DNA from: Bacteroidetes bacterium GWA2_31_9b
GTDB taxonomy: Bacteria; Bacteroidota; Bacteroidia; Bacteroidales; UBA12077
Direction: 5' to 3'
Length of the DNA: 6,987 nucleotides
Assembly: GCA_001769005.1 (NCBI GenBank)
Contig: MENE01000066.1
Coordinates: forward strand, 1-6,987
Part shown: positions 1 through 5,876 of the stretch, piece after piece
How the letters are laid out: the number at the start of each line of letters is the position of its first letter
Position numbering within the stretch: position 1 is the first letter of the stretch
Notes under the pieces: model-generated
Database searches by the model: none
Seen by the model: the letters and a program-made list of their open reading frames with translations, nothing else
What the model was told of the DNA's origin: nothing
Position numbers and translations under genes: made by a program

Positions 1-1446
1 CTTTTAAACCGAAAGAAAAAAGGAAAAATTGCTTATTCATTACAAGAAGTTATAAACTCAATTATTGCATGGAGTATATTTATTGGAACATCAATACTAG
101 TTACCATTTTCGGATTTATTCTTTTTAAAATATTTAGAATTAAAAGTGAGCGCATAAAAATGATTTTCAATTATTCAATTGTTGCATCATCGGCATTACT
201 TTTCTACGGAATGTTTAATATCCGAAAACGAATAATCAATCCAAATAAAGAAAAACTAAATAAACCTGCTGTAATAATTTGTAATCACCAGTCACATATC
301 GATTTGATATACAATTTGCAATTCTCGCATAAGCTTGTAATTCTTACAAATGACTGGGTTCAGAAGAGCAAAATATACGGAAAAATTGTTCAGATGGCTG
401 AGTTCTACCCTGTTTCTGAAGGTTACGAAAAGCTATTACCAAAACTGCGTGAAAAGGTTAAAGAAGGTTATTCAATTTTGGTTTATCCAGAAGGAACTCG
501 TTCTGCAGATTTAAAAATGAAACGTTTCCACAAAGGAGCATTTTACATAGCTGAAAATTTAAACCTTGACATTTTGCCAATTATATTCCACGGAACAGGT
601 TATTGCATGACTAAAGGCGATGATTTATTAGTTAAAAACGGTACTATCTATGTTCGGTATCTCGACCGGATTACTCCTGATAATAAAGAATATGGTGAAA
701 ACTATACCGAGCGGGCAAAAAATATTGGAAAATATGTTCGTGGAATTTATAATCAAATGCGAATTGATATTGAAGATACAAAATATTATCGCGATAAACT
801 GATTAAGAATTACATTTATAAAGGACCCGTTTTAGAGTGGTATTTAAAAGTAAAACTGAAGCTCGAGAATAATTACGAGTTATTTAACAAATTAATACCT
901 CGAAAAGGCAAGATTTATGATATTGGCTGTGGATATGGTTATCTTTCCTATATTCTTCATTTTGTTTCGGACGAACGAATAATTATGGGTATTGATTACG
1001 ATGATGAAAAAGTTCTGGTTGCAAATAATTGTCCATCGAAAAACGAAAAAATTAACTTTGAATGTGCCGATATTACAAAATATCAATTTGAACCGGCCGA
1101 TGTTTTTCTTTTAAGCGATGTTTTACATTATATTCCTGTAAAGCAACAGGAAGAAGTTATTGCAAATATGGTTAATAACCTGAACGATAATGGTATAATA
1201 ATTATACGTGACGCAAATTCAAAACTTACAGAACGTCATAAAGGAACTAAGTTTACTGAGATCTTCTCAACAAAAATCTTTGGATTTAATAAAACAGCCG
1301 ATGATTCGAAACAGTTGTATTTTGTTTCTTCCGATGATATTATCGATATGTTTAAAAAACACAATATGGATGTGGAAATAGTTGATCAAACAAAACACAC
1401 ATCCAATGTTGTTTATATTATAAAAAGAAAAAAATACTTAAAGTGA
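1..1446 (+). CDS. C-terminal part of a probable trifunctional MMPL transporter / lysophospholipid acyltransferase / SAM methyltransferase (5' end outside window)
   Basis: The frame has no stop from base 1 to TGA at 1444-1446 (481 codons). The ATG at 160 is therefore probably an internal Met rather than the start. Residues about 21-45 and 55-72 (window numbering) are hydrophobic helices following a basic linker. Next comes a PlsC-type acyltransferase: the HX4D motif NHQSHID (H codon at 286) and YPEGTRS (E codon at 490), then a conserved-looking ILPIIFHG stretch. From about 900 a class I methyltransferase follows: motif I YDIGCGYG (D codon 919), the acidic GIDYDD (D codon 994), CADI, and a DVLHYIP segment. 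The expected role is acylation and methylation of a lipid or polyketide-like product at the inner membrane, coupled to export by the missing MMPL part. This domain order matches a Bacteroidota family annotated as trifunctional. The MMPL portion is inferred, because only its possible last helix or linker is visible. The acyltransferase and methyltransferase calls are firm; substrates are unknown. Confidence 0.85.
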   Translation, partial: LLNRKKKGKIAYSLQEVINSIIAWSIFIGTSILVTIFGFILFKIFRIKSERIKMIFNYSIVASSALLFYGMFNIRKRIINPNKEKLNKPAVIICNHQSHIDLIYNLQFSHKLVILTNDWVQKSKIYGKIVQMAEFYPVSEGYEKLLPKLREKVKEGYSILVYPEGTRSADLKMKRFHKGAFYIAENLNLDILPIIFHGTGYCMTKGDDLLVKNGTIYVRYLDRITPDNKEYGENYTERAKNIGKYVRGIYNQMRIDIEDTKYYRDKLIKNYIYKGPVLEWYLKVKLKLENNYELFNKLIPRKGKIYDIGCGYGYLSYILHFVSDERIIMGIDYDDEKVLVANNCPSKNEKINFECADITKYQFEPADVFLLSDVLHYIPVKQQEEVIANMVNNLNDNGIIIIRDANSKLTERHKGTKFTEIFSTKIFGFNKTADDSKQLYFVSSDDIIDMFKKHNMDVEIVDQTKHTSNVVYIIKRKKYLK

Positions 1447-1553
1447 ACTAAAATTTAAAATGCCTAAAGTTTTAAGAACGATAAAGATTATAAATTAAAA
1501 ATAGTTGGCAATCTTAAATTACTTTATTAACCAATTCTTTGATTTTAAAACAA
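1447..1553. other. Short AT-rich intergenic spacer before the oxidoreductase gene
   Basis: This spacer of about 107 bp is very AT-rich and contains no convincing terminator: there is no strong GC hairpin followed by a T run. The nearest promoter-like string is AATTCTTTG at 1533-1541. It misses the TA of the Bacteroidota -7 consensus TAnnTTTG and sits only 12 bases before the ATG at 1554. The simplest reading is that transcription runs through from the upstream gene. A weak internal promoter cannot be excluded. Confidence 0.4.
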
Positions 1554-3047
1554 ATGCCAAAATACGATGTTGTTATTATAGGTAGCGGATTAGGCGGATT
1601 GCTTTGCGGAACAATTCTGAGCAAGGAAGGAAAATCTGTTTGCATTCTTGAAAAACATCATCAATTTGGCGGAAATCTTCAAACATTTAAACGCGATGGA
1701 AAAATATTTGATACCGGTTTTCATTATGTTGGTGGTTTAAATGAAGGCCATAATCTACATCAGTATTTTAAGTACTTTGGTTTAACAGATAAACTCAAGC
1801 TTGAGCGATTGGACTTAAACAGCTTCGATAAAATTGGCTTTAAAGGAAAAGAATATTCATTTGCTCAAGGCTTTGATCATTTTGTTGAAACATTAGCCAA
1901 TGATTTTCCTTCAGAAAAAGATTCCTTGATTGAATATAAAAAGAAGATTATAGAAGTGTGTAACCACTTTCCTTTATACAATCTAAAACCTGCACACGAT
2001 ATCAGCACTGAACAAAAATACCTTGAACAAAGTATTGGCTCCTTTTTAAACTCAATAACATCGAACAAAACTTTGCAGAATGTTATAGCGGGAAACAACC
2101 TTCTTTATGCCGGAACACCCGATAAATCATCGCTAGCAATGCACGCACTAATTGCAAACTCATTTATTGAAGGTGGAGCATACCGATTTGTCGATGGAAG
2201 CTCTCAAGTAACAGATCAACTGGTAAATATCATTGAACAAAATGGTGGTGTTTTAAGAAAGTACAGCGAAGTAATAAATTTTTCTTTCGAAAATGATAAA
2301 ATTCAATCTGTACAATTGAAGAATGGCGAAAAAATTGAAGGAACTCAATTTATATCGGCAATTCATCCTTATTCAACCTTACAAATGATTGATTTTGGTT
2401 TAATCCGAAAATCGTATCGCGAACGAATAAATGAACTTGAAGAAACTATTTCGTCTTTTATTCTTTACGTTTCGTTAAAACCTGATTCATTTAAATATCT
2501 GAAAACCAATTACTATTATCATAACAACGATACCGTTTGGACTGCATCGAGTTATAATACTGAAAAATGGCCACAGAATTATATGTTCCTCACTCCTCCT
2601 TCAAGTAATTCAAATGATTTTGCAGATTCAGCAATCGTTTTAACTTATATGAAATACAATGAAGTTAAACAATGGGAAAATTTAAAATCGGGTAATCGTG
2701 GAGCAGATTATGAAGAATTTAAAAAACTTAAAGCAGAAAAGTTAATTGAACAGGTTGAACTCAATCATCCGGGATTCAAAAAAAGTATACATAAATATTA
2801 TACTTCGTCACCTTTAACCTACCGTGATTATACAGGAACAAGAGATGGCTCAATGTACGGAATAGTTCACGACTGCAATCATTTTCTTAAAACAACTATT
2901 TTAGCTAAAACAAAAATACCAAACCTATTGTTTTCAGGTCAGAATATTAACTTACACGGAGCATTGGGAGTAACTGTCAGCTCTGTTATGACATGTTCTG
3001 AAATTTTGGGGATGGATTATTTAATACAAAAAATGAATCATGCATAG
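1554..3047 (+). CDS. NAD(P)/FAD-dependent oxidoreductase, phytoene desaturase (CrtI)/RetSat-like
   Basis: The 497-aa protein has a Rossmann FAD-binding start at the very N-terminus: YDVVIIGSGLGG (residues 4-15), the acidic end of beta-2 in ILEKHHQFGGN (E33, GG39-40), then a DTGFHYVGG segment (53-61). The typical C-terminal FAD-contact motif is SGQN (461-464) followed by HGALGV (468-473). Length and motif order fit the amine-oxidase/CrtI superfamily, which includes carotenoid desaturases, isomerases and all-trans-retinol 13,14-reductase-like saturases. The enzyme probably alters double bonds in a long conjugated or acyl chain, but direction and substrate cannot be read from sequence. I chose ATG 1554 over the in-frame TTG at 1539, because the Rossmann strand then begins at residue 4 as is usual in this family. 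No signal peptide is seen; a cytoplasmic or membrane-peripheral location is likely. Its last codons overlap the next gene by 8 bp, suggesting coupled translation. Confidence 0.87.
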   Translation: MPKYDVVIIGSGLGGLLCGTILSKEGKSVCILEKHHQFGGNLQTFKRDGKIFDTGFHYVGGLNEGHNLHQYFKYFGLTDKLKLERLDLNSFDKIGFKGKEYSFAQGFDHFVETLANDFPSEKDSLIEYKKKIIEVCNHFPLYNLKPAHDISTEQKYLEQSIGSFLNSITSNKTLQNVIAGNNLLYAGTPDKSSLAMHALIANSFIEGGAYRFVDGSSQVTDQLVNIIEQNGGVLRKYSEVINFSFENDKIQSVQLKNGEKIEGTQFISAIHPYSTLQMIDFGLIRKSYRERINELEETISSFILYVSLKPDSFKYLKTNYYYHNNDTVWTASSYNTEKWPQNYMFLTPPSSNSNDFADSAIVLTYMKYNEVKQWENLKSGNRGADYEEFKKLKAEKLIEQVELNHPGFKKSIHKYYTSSPLTYRDYTGTRDGSMYGIVHDCNHFLKTTILAKTKIPNLLFSGQNINLHGALGVTVSSVMTCSEILGMDYLIQKMNHA

Positions 3048-4728
3048 ATTGAAAAAAAATGGAAAAAAACTCTTAAAAACGATTCTAATTATTGCTCTAA
3101 TAATTATCGTTTTAATAGGAATTTTCAAAATTACAACTAAGATAAGCCCTCCAGATATAACTAATCCACAAATAGAAAACCTGCAGGTAACACAAGTTGA
3201 CTCAAATTTTTATTTTATAAACAATAACTGGCTACAAAAAAGTAAAAGTGGCCTTTGGGAAATGTATGTGGAAGGTGAAGATTATGAACGTGGAATAATC
3301 AATGGAAAACTTACCAAAAACCTGATTTACAAACAGGAAAATGCGTTTATCAACCAAATTAAAGTGATGATTCCTTCTGAATCGTACCTTAAATTTTTAA
3401 AAAGTTTCTTAGCATTTTTCAATCGGAATATTGATGAGCATGTTATTCCCGAATATCAGAATGAGATTTATGGAATATCACAATCGGCTTCCGAACAGTT
3501 TGATTTTATTGGGTCGAACTATCATCGTATTTTAAACTATCATGCTGCACACGATATTGGTCATGCTTTACAAAACTTAAATCTGGTTGCTTGTACAGCT
3601 TTTGCTGGCTGGGATTCTTTTTCCGAAGACAGTTCGTTAATTATTGGCCGTAATTTCGATTTTTATGTTGGCGATGAGTTTGCCGAAGATAAAATTATTA
3701 TGTTTTGCAATCCTGACAAAGGTTATAAATTTATGATTGTTACCTGGGGCGGAATGATTGGGGCAACATCAGGAATGAACGACCAGGGTCTTACAGTAAC
3801 ATTAAATGCTTCAAAATCGGAAATTCCATTCGGAGCTGCAACTCCAATTTCACTCGTGGCAAGAGAGATTTTGCAATATGCATCAACTATTCAGGAAGCT
3901 TTTGAAATAGCAAAAAAACGTAAAACCTTTGTTTCAGAATCCTTATTTATTGGATCGGCAAAAGATGGAAAAACAGCATCAATTGAAAAATCACCCAAAA
4001 ATCAAGCACTATTTGAAACAACTTCCGATTATATTATTTGTACAAATCATTTCCTAAGTCCTGAAATGAAAATTGCTGAAATTGAAAATGCAAACCAACA
4101 AGATTACGCAACATTATATAGATTCGATCGGGTTGAAGAACTGATTAATCAAGCTCCAAAACTAAATGTTCGTTCTGTTGCAAAGATTCTTCGCGATCAA
4201 AAAGGAATTCATGATGAGAATATTGGAATGGGAAACGAAAAAGCAATAAATCAGCTTATTGCACATCATTCTATCATTTTTAAACCGGAAGAATTAAAAG
4301 TTTGGATTTCAACATCACCCTTTCAACTCGGTGAGTTTGTTTGTTACGATTTAAATAAGGTATTTTCTCAATATAAAGGCATTAAGGAGTTTCAAGTTAT
4401 TAATGAAGCAGATTATACTATTCCTACTGATAGTTTTTTAAATACAATCAATTTTCAAAATTTCAACCGTTTTAAAGTGATTCGCAATCAAATTCAACAT
4501 TCAATTAAATTAAATAAACAAATTGAAGAAGAAGATTCCCTGTTTAATGAACTTATTGAATTAAATCCTGAGTTTTTTGAAACCTATGTATATTTAGGTG
4601 ATTATTTTAATCATTCTAAAATAACAGATAAAGCCATTTTGGCTTATAAAAAAGCATTAACAAAGGAAATTCCGAATATTTACCAAGCAGATAATATCCA
4701 ATCAAAAATTGAAGAATTAAACAAATAA
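3040..4728 (+). CDS. Membrane-anchored C45-family (acyl-CoA:6-aminopenicillanic acid acyltransferase-like) Ntn hydrolase with TPR-like tail
   Basis: The 562-aa protein opens with a lysine-rich stretch and one hydrophobic helix (residues about 14-29), indicating an uncleaved signal anchor with the catalytic domain outside the inner membrane. The core resembles the C45/choloylglycine-hydrolase branch of Ntn hydrolases. The candidate nucleophile Cys185 is in VACTAFAGW. GRNFDF follows (203-208), with R204 and D207 placed like the conserved Arg/Asp downstream of the catalytic Cys. Then come SGMNDQGLTVTLN (N247, N256) and CTNHF (N336). Family enzymes cleave themselves before the Cys and then hydrolyse or transfer acyl groups on amides. 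Here the residue before Cys is Ala185-1, whereas fungal acyltransferase has Gly. Residues about 511-544 resemble a TPR unit (YVYLGDYF...AILAYKKAL). The first helix region plus about 155 residues precede the Cys, a long pro-segment. The start ATG lies inside the preceding gene's end (8-bp overlap). The exact reaction, acyl transfer or amide hydrolysis, is not determinable; the family call is strong. Confidence 0.84.
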   Translation: MHRLKKNGKKLLKTILIIALIIIVLIGIFKITTKISPPDITNPQIENLQVTQVDSNFYFINNNWLQKSKSGLWEMYVEGEDYERGIINGKLTKNLIYKQENAFINQIKVMIPSESYLKFLKSFLAFFNRNIDEHVIPEYQNEIYGISQSASEQFDFIGSNYHRILNYHAAHDIGHALQNLNLVACTAFAGWDSFSEDSSLIIGRNFDFYVGDEFAEDKIIMFCNPDKGYKFMIVTWGGMIGATSGMNDQGLTVTLNASKSEIPFGAATPISLVAREILQYASTIQEAFEIAKKRKTFVSESLFIGSAKDGKTASIEKSPKNQALFETTSDYIICTNHFLSPEMKIAEIENANQQDYATLYRFDRVEELINQAPKLNVRSVAKILRDQKGIHDENIGMGNEKAINQLIAHHSIIFKPEELKVWISTSPFQLGEFVCYDLNKVFSQYKGIKEFQVINEADYTIPTDSFLNTINFQNFNRFKVIRNQIQHSIKLNKQIEEEDSLFNELIELNPEFFETYVYLGDYFNHSKITDKAILAYKKALTKEIPNIYQADNIQSKIEELNK

Positions 4729-4768
4729 TTTACTTTTATCAACTTAAATATTTACAAAACCTTTAACC

Positions 4769-5656
4769 ATGAAATTTTTCAAATTCATTCCGGGGCTTCT
4801 TTTAATTTTATTATTACATTCTTGTACAAGTAGTTTAAACACAACAGAACTATCAGCAAATGGAGAAACTGCCTATAAGGCTGGTAATTATGAAGCTTCT
4901 CTTATTGCATATGAACAAATTATTGAAAAAAGTGAAAGTAAAGGTAAAAATGCAAAAGGTCCTGTATATGTTGGAGCAGGGAAAGCAGCATTGGAATTAA
5001 ACCAAATCGAAAAAGCAAGAAAATATCTTGAAATAGCAAGGGGAATAAGTTACTCATCACCAGATATGTATGAATCACTTGTAAGAGTTTACAAAATCAT
5101 CGATAATTTATCTAAAGAAATATCGGCATTGGAAACCTACCGCAAGTTTTATCCACAAGGAGAAAAAATAAGTTCGATAAACTCTCGCTTATTTGAAACT
5201 TATGTAGAAAGCGAAAACTGGGATTCGGCTCTTAAATTATGGCCTGAAGTTGAATCACAAGCTCAATCGAATGTAAATCTTCTTTCAGGTTATCTGATTG
5301 TAAACAAGAATAAAGAAAACCTATCTGTTTGTGATAAAATTGCTCAACAAATTTTAAAAATAGATGCATCAAATATTCCAGCATTGGAATGGTATGCCGA
5401 AAAATATTACTGGAAAGCAGAAAATCTTTACTTATCAGAAATGAAGGCTTATAAAGAAAAAAGAACCCAAAGTCAGTATAACAAACTGCTTAAAGCATTA
5501 GAAATAGTTTATCCGGATTATAGAAAATCTCGCGATTATTATCTTAAGTTGTACAAAATTGAACCCAATAAGGATTATGCAAATTACCTGGGTAACATTT
5601 TTACTCGATTAGATGATAAGGAAAAAGCTGATTATTATTATAAAAAAGCGAAATAA
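4769..5656 (+). CDS. TPR-repeat lipoprotein
   Basis: The 295-aa protein starts with MKFF, a hydrophobic core (residues about 7-16) and a lipobox-like LHSC with Cys19, so it is predicted to be lipidated and envelope-anchored. His at the -2 position of the lipobox is uncommon but tolerated. The mature part is alpha-helical with degenerate tetratricopeptide units at about 30-60 (ANGETAYKAGNYEASLIAYE), 66-99 (GAGKAALELNQIEKARKYLE) and 100-133, weaker helices in the middle, and a last unit at about 262-294 (YANYLGNIFTRLDDKEKA). TPRs mediate protein contacts, so a scaffold or partner role is likely; no enzyme motif is visible. It follows the C45 gene after 40 bp with no hairpin or clear promoter between, so co-transcription is probable. 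The C45 enzyme also ends in a TPR-like unit, which hints that the two proteins belong to the same envelope assembly (inference). Confidence 0.8.
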   Translation: MKFFKFIPGLLLILLLHSCTSSLNTTELSANGETAYKAGNYEASLIAYEQIIEKSESKGKNAKGPVYVGAGKAALELNQIEKARKYLEIARGISYSSPDMYESLVRVYKIIDNLSKEISALETYRKFYPQGEKISSINSRLFETYVESENWDSALKLWPEVESQAQSNVNLLSGYLIVNKNKENLSVCDKIAQQILKIDASNIPALEWYAEKYYWKAENLYLSEMKAYKEKRTQSQYNKLLKALEIVYPDYRKSRDYYLKLYKIEPNKDYANYLGNIFTRLDDKEKADYYYKKAK

Positions 5657-5663
5657 CTCAGGA

Positions 5664-5726
5664 TGGAAATATGGAATATTGGAAAAATGGGATAACTAAA
5701 AATATTTCCAACATTCCATCATTCCA
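5664..5726. repeat. Imperfect inverted repeat built of degenerate octamers (possible hairpin downstream of the lipoprotein gene)
   Basis: Arm 5664-5688 pairs with arm 5702-5726 over 25 positions with 4 mismatches (bases 5669, 5670, 5678 and 5686), leaving a 13-base loop at 5689-5701. The left arm is itself an 8-base periodic array: GGAAATAT, GGAATATT, GGAAAAAT, GGGATAAC from 5665 to 5696. The right arm mirrors this as ATATTTCC, AACATTCC, ATCATTCC from 5702 to 5725. It begins 7 bases after the lipoprotein stop codon. It could end or stabilise the upstream transcript, but it lacks a T run after the second arm, so a classical intrinsic terminator is not claimed. It may equally be a decayed intergenic repeat. 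Confidence 0.7.
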
Positions 5727-5742
5727 ATACTTAGGAATAAAA

Positions 5743-5791
5743 CCAGTAGCCAGAAACCAGTAACTAGTAACTAGAAACAAGGAACCAAATA
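5743..5791. repeat. Degenerate heptanucleotide tandem repeat (seven units)
   Basis: Seven consecutive 7-base units are read directly: CCAGTAG, CCAGAAA, CCAGTAA, CTAGTAA, CTAGAAA, CAAGGAA, CCAAATA. The consensus is CCAGWAA, with divergence increasing towards the right end. It lies between the octamer inverted repeat and the promoter-like element of the ligase gene, in non-coding sequence. A period of seven would break any reading frame, in keeping with its intergenic position. Its function is unknown; similar short-period arrays arise by replication slippage. Confidence 0.75.
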
Positions 5792-5844
5792 ACCATTCAT
5801 AATAAAAAAACTCCTTATTGTTCCTTCTTTTAATTTTAAGATGT

Positions 5845-5852
5845 TAAATTTG
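5845..5852 (+). promoter_or_regulatory. Candidate Bacteroidota-type -7 promoter box for the ligase gene
   Basis: TAAATTTG is an exact match to the TAnnTTTG -7 element of the Bacteroidota primary sigma factor. The only upstream -33-like triplet is TTG at 5818-5820, with a spacer of 24 bases, longer than usual, so the promoter is plausible but not complete. Transcription would begin a few bases downstream of 5852, leaving a leader of under 25 bases before ATG 5877. The repeat block upstream separates it from the four-gene unit. Confidence 0.5.
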
Positions 5853-5876
5853 ATGTTTGATTTTAAAAAAACAACA

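Noticed and set aside
892..1086. 64-codon open frame on the - strand
   Set aside because: It lies fully inside the methyltransferase domain, has no recognisable motif and an AT-driven composition; it is a shadow of the + strand gene.
1459..1497. Tiny ORF MPKVLRTIKIIN in the spacer
   Set aside because: Twelve codons with no start context or conservation evidence; expected by chance in AT-rich sequence.
1533..1541. Possible -7 promoter box AATTCTTTG before the oxidoreductase
   Set aside because: It lacks the TA of TAnnTTTG, has no matching -33 element at normal spacing, and is too close to the start codon.
1877..2098. 73-codon open frame on the - strand
   Set aside because: It is embedded in the oxidoreductase gene with no domain signature and no promoter or spacing that suggests a gene.
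5702..5726. Repeat arms read as terminal inverted repeats of a miniature transposon
   Set aside because: The arms are separated by only 13 bases and no target-site duplication is visible; the internal octamer period explains the symmetry better.
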